DNA of 64,000 nt from Pomphorhynchus laevis (Eukaryota; Acanthocephala; Palaeacanthocephala; Echinorhynchida; Pomphorhynchidae), in the NCBI GenBank assembly GCA_012934845.2, contig WNNJ02000455.1, positions 82,547 through 146,546 of the forward strand, read 5' to 3'. The notes below the pieces were generated by a model. It searched no databases and was not told where the DNA came from. It was given only the letters and a program-made list of their open reading frames with translations. This document shows positions 1 to 10,164 of the stretch, piece by piece; the first letter of the stretch is position 1; each line of letters begins with the position of its first letter. The translations under genes and the position numbers were made by a program.

Positions 1-479
1 AATGTTGATGCCGGCCACATCGGATGGGGTGGCTAATAGCATTGTTACGGCCACCTCCCTTCTTTGATCAGCTGTCAAAAGCTGACATACACGAGAAGAG
101 AGTGGAGCGACGGAATTGGAGGTGCCCTGTAGAGGCCCCCAGGCGTTGAGAATATCTGGCACAGATAAGTCTCTACTCCTGAAGTCTCCCCAGAGCGGGA
201 TTGGTTGCGGTGATTGAGTGGCTCCATAATTATGTAGGGCTAGTGACTCCTCCAAAACTTTGTCAAGGCCTATACTACCGATCCACCCCACAGCCTTATC
301 CCTCCAGCAAACAAACTTCTCCCTCTTGAATATCTTCCAGAAGGAAGACTGAGAAGGGTTAAGACGAGCGATACTCGCCCTATCCCTACTCAGCTGGAAC
401 CAGTATCTGGTGCGCCAGTACTCGTTCGAGATAGTCTGTTTGGCAGAAGAAGAGAGAGAAGGGAGGTTAAGTAGTCTAG

Positions 480-1331
480 CTAGGACCTTGAGTTTTGTCG
501 GAGTGGGACAAAAACTCGACCTATATAGGTTGTCGAGAGAAACGCGGTAGCTTGCGAAGAGAGATAGGAGTTAAATTCGGTTAAACTCTCATTACCAATT
601 CGGGGAAAGCGTTGGATGGCTGCATGGAAGAAAGCCACTCTGATCGGATCAAAGTGGAATCTTCTTCGAAGCAGCGTATCCTCCTCTATCCGCCAACGAA
701 TTAAATCATGAGAGGTGGACAGATGTTGACGCGATTGCTCGGTACAGAGGGGTTTAAACAACCACCTCTTATGTAGCAATAGTAAGTCGAGGAGTGAATT
801 CGTTGATGTGCAATGAAAGGTTGGGGAGGGTGGTTTATGAATAAGATAACCGTTCCTGGCTCTGCGGAGGGCTGCATTAATCCAACGACCAGTTCTGTCG
901 TTGAAGTCACCTAGTATCATGTCATAGCCGCCGTCAATAATCCCATCCAGAAGGTCACGGTTCTTGTGAATCTCCCCTGGACGAATGTAAACGTTGGCAA
1001 GACTGATGCGTTTACCGTTCTTAACGAGTGAGACTACTAGACAAGACAGGGCTGGACAAGAGTAATTTAGCAAGAGGGAAGATCTTAAAGAGCACTTAAC
1101 TAAGGTCAAGAGTCCTTGAGAAGAAGAGGAATGAGGCGGGGTTATGTACGGAGTATAGTGTGAATAAATGTGCTTAGGGATAAATCGAGTAATGTCCTGG
1201 GGGAGACGGATAGACCGCGTCTGCTGAAGGACTATAACATCTGCGTCTCTACCAGATAAAAGTCTAAGGGCAGAAGCACCTCCCGAATTCCACTGAAGAA
1301 TATTCAGTGAAGGCTCAGGCTTACTCACCAT
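480..1331 (-). CDS. LINE-A ORF2 N-terminal part: APE-type endonuclease
   Basis: An open frame of 283 codons starting MVSKPEPSLNILQWNSGG. It would nick target DNA to prime reverse transcription. Visible exonuclease-endonuclease-phosphatase motifs are the start ILQWNSGG (about residues 10-17), VLQQT (about 34-38, where sister copies have VLQET), the LGDFND block (about residue 140) and SHDLIRW (about residue 207). Frame is lost near 480, before the RT, so the copy cannot make a full ORF2 protein. The start codon follows the ORF1 stop by about 4 bp, the close spacing usual for two-ORF LINEs. The replaced Glu in the QET motif may itself weaken activity. Confidence 0.8.
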   Translation of the reverse strand: MVSKPEPSLNILQWNSGGASALRLLSGRDADVIVLQQTRSIRLPQDITRFIPKHIYSHYTPYITPPHSSSSQGLLTLVKCSLRSSLLLNYSCPALSCLVVSLVKNGKRISLANVYIRPGEIHKNRDLLDGIIDGGYDMILGDFNDRTGRWINAALRRARNGYLIHKPPSPTFHCTSTNSLLDLLLLHKRWLFKPLCTEQSRQHLSTSHDLIRWRIEEDTLLRRRFHFDPIRVAFFHAAIQRFPRIGNESLTEFNSYLSSQATAFLSTTYIGRVFVPLRQNSRS

Positions 1332-1335
1332 TGTG

Positions 1336-2247
1336 TTAAATTAGTTGGAAGGGTGATGCCAACCTAGACAGAGCTAGGTGCAAGAGGGTTACCCCCTTGC
1401 AATTAGCACCATCCAGGGTCGGACTCCCCAAGGCAGTATCATCATTTCCCGAGGAGGCCATAGACTTCAACAATTTTCCGATCTTGAGAGGAGGAACGGG
1501 CTGAGCAGACCCGCCACGCTTCTTAGTGCTGGGGGTATGTAATAAATCGGCAAGAATGTGCCCGTTGTCTAGATCCGTCTCAGCAAAGGCAACTGGGAGC
1601 GGGTCACCGCCTTTACCCAGTACCTGTCTGATTGAAGAAAGTTTGAACAGTTTTTTTAATTGATCAATATAATCGTCAGAATTGAACGAAGGAAAATTAG
1701 AAATTTTTAAAGTACATCTTAGCGGCAGAATAGTTATAGTACCAATAGTAGATAGATTAGTGGAAAAGAATTTTCTGTAATCCTCGAGTATGTCACCATT
1801 CGCAAAGGAGACCCTGAGTGTATTCTCGAGGGTTTTAAGAGAGTTGAATAAAACTCTATTCCTAGTAATCATGGCGAAATCTCGAAGGAACGTGCCAAAT
1901 AAGGCGTGTTTTTGAATAGGTTTTGTTGCTTTTATTACACATAAATGTGCTAGTTTAGGAACAGGAGGGAGGTAATCCTCCACACCATGTTTAGAGAAAC
2001 AAAAATCACTAACCTTGCCATTTCCAGAATCTTTTTCAGAAGGAATACTTACTTCGCCTTGAGAAATAGTTGATTTAGCAGAAAAATTCGCTGTTGAATT
2101 GCAGCAATGGAAATCCTTTGAATGCTCCGACGTGCACATTTTTTAAACGAGTTTCTCACGCTTTTTTGAATTAGAATAAGTCAATTTCATACTACCATTA
2201 GCAATTTTCGTAGCAAAAACTGAATCATTTGATCCTCCGTCACACAT
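1336..2247 (-). pseudogene. LINE-A ORF1 (gag-like) lacking its zinc knuckles
   Basis: ORF1 probably starts at the ATG at about 2247 (MCDGGSNDSVFATK). It meets one in-frame TAA before a second Met at 2139, after which 267 codons are open. The region TLKISNFPSFNSDDYIDQL to SSIRQVLGKG matches the pre-zinc-finger (Pre_C2HC-like) domain of the sister ORF1 at 39.6-40.4 kb. There this domain is followed by CCHC knuckles. Here it jumps straight to the basic C-terminal tail (TPSTKKRGGSAQPVPPLK), so the nucleic-acid-binding knuckles are missing by internal deletion while the frame stays open. Product role: RNA-binding chaperone of the element. High confidence for identity. Confidence 0.7.
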
Positions 2248-2316
2248 TTTTTCCATATCTGATTTTGACAAATATTGTTCGTGATGTGGGCCAGGAAAAC
2301 GAACAACAGATCGAGT

Positions 2317-4265
2317 CAAAGCTTATTTGAGTAGAGCGAAGCACATTAGTAAATATATAAAGTTTAAAATGAATTTCTGTTCGACAAAACGCAAACGTGT
2401 GTGCAACAGTAAACGTGTGTCGGAGCTATCAAAGCTTTTACAAAACGCAAATAATACTGCTTTAACAGAAGCGAAGAAGATGAAATCATCGAACAATTCT
2501 TCTCCCCTCGACGATGTAAGCACGTACTTTCCTCCTGCCGAGTACGGAGTAAGTATTACATCGAAAGACAACTCATTGCAGGTTAGTGAATTTTCAATAG
2601 AACATGTTAACGGGGGATAAGCGCTTGCTAAACTTCCCCCTTTTAAAAAGAAATCCAATTTGGTGTCCCTAACACCTATTGTTCTGATTGCTAAACAGAA
2701 CTATCTAGCAGAGTTTCTCCGTGACTTCGTTAATAGTTATAAGAATCGAGTTTTTTAAACTCATCTAAAATTCAAGGGAAGAGCTATCAAATCTCCTTTA
2801 CGGCCTCCAGCCTTGCCGAAGAATTCATCACATTGGATCACGAATCTCTGGCTCATAATGCCACAATAAAATATCAGCCAATTCAGGCTACCGTTAAAAT
2901 CAATAATATCATTCCGGAGATTAACTCCGAAGATATTAAAACACTTGAATCAGTTTATAAATTTACAAATATCCGTTTTATCAAGGGGAAGAGAGACACC
3001 CCCCACCTTTTCATAGCTTTTGCAACGACATCTGAGGAAAATGCATTATTCCTCGAGAAATCAGGATGCGACCTATTTCTGGGTTAAAACTTGCGTTTTA
3101 CGGTTATCGAGTTCAACAATCTAAGGTACTCTCACTGCAACAGTTGCCACGCATGGGGCACTAAAACTCCTCGTGCTACTTAGCGAAATCATGTGGAGTT
3201 TGTGGTTCAACAGAAGAAGAATGCACCCAACCATGCAGTGAAGCAGCCTGCTGCAAGAACTGTGGCCAACAATATCCGGCATGGTCTCGGAAATGTAAGG
3301 TGTTTAAAGTCTATCAAAAGAGACATCTGGGCCATTTAAGAAATAAGTTCTCATTAGACTACAAGATTCCAGCAGTCCATACTCATACTGATGCTAATTC
3401 CTATTCAGCACTGAAAATGAAGCTGTGTGATTTAAAGACAAGATTTTTCGGTCTTGGGACGCTGATAAAAACGCTCTTATGACGCTACAATCACCCGCCA
3501 CATCCCAGCCAGAGCCCTCAATCAGAAAATAAGCGAAAAGACATTCATCCACGAACTCAGTCGCTCCCTTGAGAGTCCACATACACGGAAAGGCGTGGAA
3601 TATACTGGCTGAAACAAGGAAGGGAAATGAAGATAACGCCCGTGGGCAAGTGTCTCTAACTTCTCTGACTGGGTGTGGGGAGTGCAACATTATCACTTTC
3701 GGTTCGGACTAGGAAATGGCATCCTACTTTAGCTCGCTTAACACGATGCAATGTAATCAAGAGCCTTTTTCACTGAATATCCTTCAGTGGACTCGGGAGG
3801 AGCTTCTGTCATTAGACTCTTATCTGGTAGAGATGCAGATGTAATAGTCTTTCAGAAGACGCGGTATATCCTTTCCCCCCAAAACATTACTCGAATTATC
3901 CCAAAGCACATCTACACCCACTATGCTCCGTACATAACCCCACATCACTTATTTTCATCTCAAGGTCTTATAACCCTAGTTAAATGCTCCTTAAGATATC
4001 CCATCCTGTTAAACTACTCTTGTCCAGCCCTGTCTTGCTAAGCTATATCATTATGTAAGAACGGGAAATGCATCAGTATAGCCACTATCTACATCCGTCC
4101 AGGGGATATTTACAAGAACCGTAACCTACTGGATAGTATTTTAGGTAGTGGCTATGACATGTTACTTGATGACTTTAGCGACAGAACTGGTCGTTGGATT
4201 AATGCAGCAATCTGCAGCGCAAGGAACGATCTGCAGCGCAAGGAACGATCTGCAGCGCAAGGATA
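2317..4265 (+). mobile_element. LINE-A copy 2: degraded ORF1 plus endonuclease start, 3' truncated
   Basis: Plus-strand LINE-A. ORF1 begins near 2327 (MSRAKHISKYIKFKMNF) and is broken by several stops and frame changes. The pre-zinc-finger segment is at 2833-3087 and the CCHC region at about 3125-3320, with fragments YSHCNSCHAWG, GVCGSTEEEC and CKNCGQQYPAWSRKCKV still readable. ORF2 begins at about 3770; a frame change sits right after ILQW, and the endonuclease then reads to about 4240 (SGGASVIRLLSGRDADVIV, IYIRPGDIYKNRN, LLDDFSDRTGRW). The usual GDFND Asp-Phe block reads DDFSD, a degraded active site. The copy stops abruptly in a 19-bp tandem repeat that joins a PLE relic. Confidence 0.8.
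4212..4262 (+). repeat. 19-bp tandem triplication at a LINE/PLE junction
   Basis: The unit CTGCAGCGCAAGGAACGAT occurs at 4212-4230 and 4231-4249, with a partial third copy at 4250-4262. The unit is LINE-A sequence (it encodes the CSARND segment of the endonuclease), so the final bases of the truncated element were amplified exactly where it meets unrelated sequence. Confidence 0.9.
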
Positions 4266-4284
4266 AGTCTGGTGTATAATCCTT

Positions 4285-4835
4285 TGGGTGGCTAATACCG
4301 ATGCGTTTCAATTCACACCTCAACGATTCGTCGTTACTTATCTGTAGATCATTTTTCGTTTGAAGATGTACTACTTGACTATATAACTTTTCAATTTCTA
4401 GAAGGACGAAAGCACATTAATAGGCATAGTGAAAAGATGTATAAGGTCAGAAAAGACAATAAGGCTACGCATATACTACAAGGGCAGAAAATTGAAATCT
4501 TTAATAATCAGGAACCAACGAACAATGGACGAAATCTGCAAAGTTGTGTATCAATTCAATTGCTCTGAACCCAAATGTAAGGCCGGGAACACATATATAG
4601 GCTACACAACTCAACTCTTGCGAGACAGAATTCGCCAACATATATACAATGGTGCGATCCGAAAACACTGAAGATGTTTACAAAATAGTGCCTACATTTC
4701 AAGAAATTTTCAACAGCAAAAGCGTCATTTTCCAAAACACACGTAAAGAAGATCTACAGATGTTGGAATCTCTATCGATAAAATAAATGACTCCTAAGCT
4801 TAATGCGAAGGACGAGTGATTCGTTATAACATTTA
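4285..4835 (+). mobile_element. Penelope-like element fragment: GIY-YIG endonuclease domain
   Basis: The frame at 4429-4671 encodes a GIY-YIG type nuclease end: VVYQFNCSEPKCKAGNTYIG followed by YTTQLLRDRIRQHIYNG, the TYIG-x-TTQxLRxRIxxH pattern of PLE endonucleases, with the usual Cys pair before it. The reading continues with interruptions to about 4830 (VPTFQEIFNSKSV, LNAKDE), which is the normal C-terminal part. No RT part is attached, so this is a 5'-truncated relic. It abuts LINE-A copy 2 through a 19-bp repeat. Lost frame and start make it non-functional. Confidence 0.8.
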
Positions 4836-5149
4836 AGGTGTTTTGAGTCCCAAAATAATTTCACTAATTACTATTACATATTGTCATTATATTTTACGTT
4901 TTGTGTTTATTTTATTCTAGATTTTCTGATGCTGGTAACAGATGATTACCGAAAGCTTAATAAATATGAACTTTCTGTTTTTTGTGCGGCAAAATGGCTT
5001 TCTACACGAATTTTTAATATAATTATTAATATTATAAAATATATTAATATTATATATCATATTTTCTTAAATATGTAAATATGTAAAATTACAAAAATCA
5101 TATATTATCGTCAGAAATTCACTAGATTTTAGTTCATGTAAATCTCGTA
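4836..5149. other. AT-rich stretch without a recognised gene
   Basis: Low-complexity A/T sequence. A short open frame at 4881-5078 is Ile/Tyr/Asn-rich and looks like chance reading of AT-rich DNA. No RNA gene or recognised repeat was seen. Confidence 0.5.
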
Positions 5150-5700
5150 TCTCCTCCCTTCTTTTCCCACGTATTGATTTCTGTCTTAGCCTTCTCGTCT
5201 TCTCTTCAAAGTCATCCCTTAAACCTCTTCAGCGCCTCATTAACACTGCGGTGCGCATCCTTTTCCGACTTCGTAAATTCGATCATATATCTTCCTATTT
5301 ATCAAAACTTGGATGGCTAAGTATTGAACATCGCGTTCGTTTTCGTCTGCTTTGCCTGACTTATCGCCTTCTCCATTGTAATTCTCCTTCTTATCTTTAT
5401 CTGCCAACTCTAAGTGAATCTCGCTATCTTTCTACTCACCTACATTCCTGTGATTCTCTTCTGCTACATGTACCTCTTCACTCAACCAACTTCGGCCGTC
5501 GATCCCTACATATCGCTGCTTCTCTCCTTTGGAATTCCTTACCTAATCATCTGCGATCATCATCCTCACTCCAATTTTTCAAAAAGCAACTAAAATCGAT
5601 GCTACTAAACGATAAACTTTTTTAATCTGTTTCGCTTTTGTGGGCTTGTAAGCACACAGTCTGTGTGCATTTACCACATTAAAAAAACTTTCAATTAAAA
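5150..5700 (+). mobile_element. CR1-like LINE, 3' end fragment (RT C-terminus)
   Basis: The frame from about 5215 to 5625 reads LKPLQRLINTAVRILFRLRK, then FDHISSYLSKLGWLSIEHRV and ends LWNSLPNHLRSSSSLQFF-KKQLK. This is the conserved C-terminal tail of CR1/L2/Jockey-type reverse transcriptases. The segment from 5251 is uninterrupted for 124 codons and ends at a TAA at 5623-5625. The 3' UTR ends with a TCTGTGTGCATTTACCACA segment and an A/T-rich tail. Only the 3' end is present, as expected of 5'-truncated LINE insertions. The 3' terminal sequence recurs at 5946. Confidence 0.75.
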
Positions 5701-5704
5701 ACTT

Positions 5705-5945
5705 TCAATTAGTAAGTTCTACATATAATGAAGTACCACATTCTCGTTTAAAAGAGTGCAGCAATGCGGTAATCAACCTTATAGACATGTATATATTAAT
5801 CGGAACTATAGATGTTACACAGGGAGAAAAGCTAATGCAAAATAGTCCGAAGAGTGGTACATTCTATATGCTACCAAAAGTTCACAAGTCCCAGAGACCA
5901 TTCATTGGACGGCCTATTGTTAGCTGTCTAGGAAGTCAAGTACAA
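5705..5945 (+). mobile_element. Penelope-like element fragment: RT N-terminal motif
   Basis: The frame 5787-5969 includes GTFYMLPKVHKSQRPFIGRP followed by IVSCLGSQ, the FYxLPKxHK...GRPIVS signature found before the palm domain of PLE reverse transcriptases. The upstream reading (NEVPHSRLKECSNAVINLI) also fits. The fragment is cut at both ends and lies between two copies of a CR1-like LINE 3' terminus. Confidence 0.7.
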
Positions 5946-5979
5946 GTCTGTGTGCATTTGCCACGTTAAAAAACTCTCT

Positions 5980-7214
5980 TTAATATTACGTAATATCTAA
6001 AAACTTTATAAAAAGTTATAATTAATAAACGTTTTATAAATCAAATAACTAATTATTTAATTAATCATTCGTTATCATTAATTAAGAGTTATTTAGTTAA
6101 TAATTGTTTTAATATGTATTTAATTTGATCAACCAAAAACATTTTATATGTCTACTGCTTTGTCTATAATTTAGTCTGTTATTCTTGGGGAAAATTTTAC
6201 AGTTGCTATTGCGTTCTAGTTCCTAGAATTTCTATCAAATTATTGATCTCTATTAAATTATTTATTCATTATTTTGCTTATTTTGTATTATTTAATTTTT
6301 TCTTAATTATAATACAAATATTTATTATCGATATTATTTTTTGCAAAATTTGAAACCCAATAAGATTAGAAATTAAATATGTAAATATGTAAATTTACAA
6401 AAAGCATATATTAATATTTGTAAAATTATCTTTTTAAATTTAAAATAATTAAATCATTCTAGAGAAATTTAATATGAATATAAGTTCTTATTAAATTATT
6501 TATTATTTATTTCGCATTGGTATAAATGCAAACTGGATATTGTTCACAGATCAATCGCCATGAATTATTTGGAATTATTTATGGGATGTCTACAATGCAT
6601 TTCATTACCATCTAAAATTCTAAAATTGTGAACTTTTAAAAATTTCAAGCTATCGTTTTGTCATCTACAAACAAAATACAATTAAATTTAATTTACATGG
6701 AACTATATCAATTATATACACTTATCTATCTTTTAGTAAAAGATGTAAACACTTTTAATAAATTCTGAAATTCAACAAAAATATCGCACAATAGTTTTCA
6801 AAATCTCTTAGTGAGATTTACAATCGTTTTTTATTTTATTTAAATTTGTTTATCTTAAACTAATTATATAACGATGCTATCACACTAGTAAACAGTAGTG
6901 ACGTGCTGCTTTAATCGATTCATTAGTATTCATACATTAATAAAGTGAAAAATATTTTGATATAAATATTATGTACAATATATGATATAAAAAAATTAAT
7001 ACTATAATATATGATATCGTATATATAATATTATATAACATATAATATAAAATATATAATCGATTTATAAAATGTTCGAAGTTCGGATGACCGACATTTA
7101 ATATTATCTCTAAGGTTAAGTCTTTAATATATATAATATATATTATTATAATATATAATATATTATATAAAAATAGTATATAACATAACATTTACTAAGA
7201 TAAATATACAATTT
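5980..7214. other. AT-rich stretch, no gene seen
   Basis: Long A/T-rich DNA. Between about 6940 and 7195 it becomes a dense TA-alternating tract (ATATAATATA types) able to fold on itself. A small LINE-B-like scrap is visible at about 7085-7130 (it shares TATCTCTAAGG with 7530). The Ile/Tyr-rich frames there are composition artefacts. No RNA gene or exon was supported. Confidence 0.5.
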
Positions 7215-7805
7215 GTTTATTGTTTCCATTGATCCGGAGGTCGGGTTGTAAAGGCAGTGCGCATTCGAACCAAGTATCACGATCCTGAGTGGCCCACCAG
7301 AGTTCCCTTTTAGATAGTCCCTAAGCGTTCCTTGGTAAGTTATAGTTGATCTCTCCTTTTTTACCGAGATCTGATTAGGAGTCTCCTTCCAGAAAATCTA
7401 ATCTGACACACTTCACAAGGAATACGCCCCTAGCCATCCTCAAAACGTGTACTAGCCACCTCAGCTGACTTCCTTCAGTGTGAAGAAACAGTGACTTCAT
7501 TTCAAGATTCTCAAGGATGACCGGACTTTATCTCTAAGGCTAAGTCGGCCCCACAACAAATGAGCCTCATTTCGATCGCATGTACTCATTATCTAGTCCT
7601 ACCTGTCATGACCCAAAGTTCATGTTCATAAAAGAGGATAGGTAAGGATATTGAGCAATCAATTGAAAGCTTTACCTGAAAGCTTAGCCTTATCTTTACC
7701 ATAACTGATCAGTGAAGGAAGCCATTAATGCTTTTGCTGCATACATCTGTCTCTCATTCTCCCTGTTATTCCTACCATCACTAGAGAACAAGATGCCCAA
7801 TATTA
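7215..7805 (-). mobile_element. LINE-B 3' end fragment
   Basis: On the minus strand broken readings give LGILFSSDGRNNRENERQMY, then LRWLVHVLRMARGVFLVK and, near the low-coordinate end, RELWWATQDRDTWFECALPL. These match the RT C-terminal tail of the LINE-B element at 49.0-51.9 kb (LFSRDGSNIKEIEKLICAA; ELWSVAQDRDVWSSWIRALP). The same tail is familiar from a widespread group of fish and invertebrate LINEs whose clade I leave open (RTE-like or I/Nimb-like). Several stops and shifts. It sits in TA-rich simple sequence on both sides. Confidence 0.7.
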
Positions 7806-9669
7806 TACAATATTATATATAATATTATAATATATAATATGGTATATAATATTATATATACTAAATAATATACAATATATATTATATATTATCGATTTAT
7901 AAAATTGCTCATTATACATATTTATCAAGTAAGAAATATTTTTATATAAAATGGATTGATAAAATGATAAATCTCTATAATCGATTACCAAATTTTTAAT
8001 ATTCTCTGTAACATACAATCGTTGATTTGTTTTATTTTACAAATATCTGTACATATTTTTTACATAAGATATCTGATAAAAATGCATTTTAAACAATCAG
8101 TAAATACAATTAAGTAGCTTCTCTACTCCAAAAGTCAATATTAATATGGAAGTATTGAAGAATACAACTTGATATTATTTTAAAGTGATTTTCAAAATTA
8201 TACACGAAAATTGATATTGAAATAGGCCAATATTTAATTTTTAATTAAAAATTAAACAAATAATTTTCACGTTTTAGCAAAATAATCGTTTATAGATCAC
8301 CCGTAGAATTCAATTTTTATTTAGTATTTAGAAGATATATGATTTAATTTATCTTGGAAATTATTCTTTCATTCTCCAACTTTAGCAAGGGCTTTTGTTC
8401 TTGTTTCAGTGTATTTTCTGGATTAACTCTATCGAGATCCTTCATTCGTTATTTCATTCCTTCAAGATCCTACTGTATCCCATCAGCATCTTCCCTATTT
8501 TTTTTGTTTTTGAAAGAAAGAAACAGGAAACTCGTCCACTTGTGTTTAAAATTAATGTTAAATGTTAACTTTAATGCTATTAACTCTAGAATAATAAAAA
8601 ACAATTATGTTATTGATGTTAACATATTAATAACAATAGTTTAAAAGAAATTGTCATCAAAATTTCAAATTAATTTCATATAAACAGAAAGTGTTTTTAA
8701 TGTACATTTCAAAGTACCGCATATGAACCTAGATTTATTTGATTTTTATGTAATTTTGTATTCTAATTTAATATTTTGGCTTACATCATAATGGTAAATT
8801 TATAAAATTGGTTATACCGGATCATTGATAAAACCGATAGAAATATCGGTTTTATATTATAAAAAATATATCAAAAAATATCAAAAATATCTGTTGTTCT
8901 GATTTTTATCAATAAAATCGCTATTTACTTTTCGTCATTTTTTAAATATTTATTTTTGATGAATCGCTAAAACACAATTCCTTCTGTTTTTATAGGTCTC
9001 GCAAATAATTAATAGAACGATTACTTTTGTTAATTTATTTTAGCAAATTTTAATGCCGACTTGTTATTTTTGATATTTTGTTTAGATTGAAGAGTTAAAT
9101 TACCTATATTTTAATTCTTTATGAATACACAACCATTGATTGAGATCTATATTTTTAAGGACAACAAAAGTAGCTGCTGCCCAATTCCAAAACATTTAAA
9201 ATTAGAAAATCATTTTTCTATAAATTCATCATTCAATTTCCTGTCAATGTGCACAGTTTATAACTTGCACATTGACAGGTGTAGTAGCGTTTGTAATTAA
9301 AAATGTAACATTTGCTATTTTCAACGCAGTATATATATGACAGATTATATATTACAATAAATTTTATTATCATCAAATGTCAGCCGTTCGTTCCATATGT
9401 TCTTTAATCACGAAGGCAGATCACATGGTTTTGATGTAATAAAGCATAATTCACATTTGGTAAACTCTAGTCAAGGATAAACAGGTAAAATTATCTACTT
9501 TCTCTACACGTTATGTGATATTACTGGATGTTTCGTTTCAGTATTTTTAGTATAAAACACTTTACAATGCATTATTAACACATGCCACAATGACCTTAAC
9601 TTACATTTTCGTTAAGGTATAAGTGCAACTGCTAAACTCAAAGCCGATATCAACTTTTATACGTAAGCT
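7806..9669. other. AT-rich intergenic DNA with hairpins, no supported gene
   Basis: A TA-alternating tract at 7800-7900 is followed by general A/T-rich DNA. Two clear hairpins lie here: 8828-8855 (12-bp arms around GAAA) and 9240-9279 (14-bp arms, 12-nt spacer). A minus-strand reading at 8349-8442 (RVNPENTLKQEQKPLLKLEN) looks slightly coding but lacks convincing splice sites. Confidence 0.5.
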
Positions 9670-10110
9670 GAGCGGAATAACTGAGTCTACATATTTTCTA
9701 TTATAAAATAAAGAATTTAAATTAACGAATTTATGTCATTTAAATAAAGTTAAACTTTAAAATTTAAATTAAAAATAAAAGTCAATTTTTATGAATTGAC
9801 TTATCAATAACAGACAATGTATAAGAATAAGGATTAGAGATCATCAGAATGAACTTTTATGTTATTAGATTTCGATCTCTATTCCTCGACCCAACATAGC
9901 AGTGGGGCCAAACACGTGCTAATGACGTATTTCCTCTGATTAAACTTGATTATCTAGTATACCTTATTCTAATACAAAGTATATTATTTATTATCCATAA
10001 AAAGTTTCCATCTTAGAGATTAATTTCATTTTTAATATTATTGTGTTAATTTACTATTTTTTTACTATTTTCTGTAAAATAAAATTTTACTATTTTTTTC
10101 ATAATTTAAT
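9670..10110 (+). repeat. Family X dispersed repeat, forward copy
   Basis: One copy of an AT-rich repeat found at least ten times in the window. Its recognisable order is an AACTGAGTCTAC block, a TGAATTGAC block, AGAATAAGGATTAGAG near 9825, CCCAACATAGCAGTGGGGCC near 9892, and GTATATTATTTATTATCC near 9980. Copies also occur at 37.7-38.2, 38.8-39.3, 43.4-43.6, 58.3-59.9 and 61.1-61.6 kb. No coding capacity was seen. A link to PLEs is suggested by the junction at 43.4 kb. Confidence 0.7.
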
Positions 10111-10164
10111 ATAATTTAATATTAAATTTAATATTATAAATTTAATATTAAGCAATATAATATT

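Larger units (their letters stand above)
1..2316 (-). mobile_element. LINE-A copy 1: ORF1, endonuclease and start of RT, running off the window edge
   Basis: Minus-strand non-LTR retrotransposon of the Jockey/R1/I kind. Reading leftwards it has a 5' leader (about 2316-2248), an ORF1 (gag-like) region (2247-1336), an endonuclease-bearing ORF2 start (1331-480), and then the linker and N-terminal RT region, cut by the window start at the conserved segment REVAVTMLLATPSD. The order and sequence match the fuller copy at 39.3-43.2 kb. ORF1 and ORF2 are separated by only a few bases. A plus-strand copy of the same family begins directly at its 5' end, so the two are head to head. The lineage is judged from the CCHC gag of sister copies and the APE-type endonuclease; the exact clade is uncertain. 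Confidence 0.85.

Noticed and set aside
6937-8018. Tyr/Ile/Asn-rich open frames in TA-alternating DNA
   Set aside because: Produced by ATATAATATA simple sequence; no protein-like composition.
8349-8442. Minus-strand coding-like stretch (RVNPENTLKQEQKPLLKLEN)
   Set aside because: Upstream stops and no convincing acceptor, no poly(A) signal and no second exon; it may be chance or an old relic.
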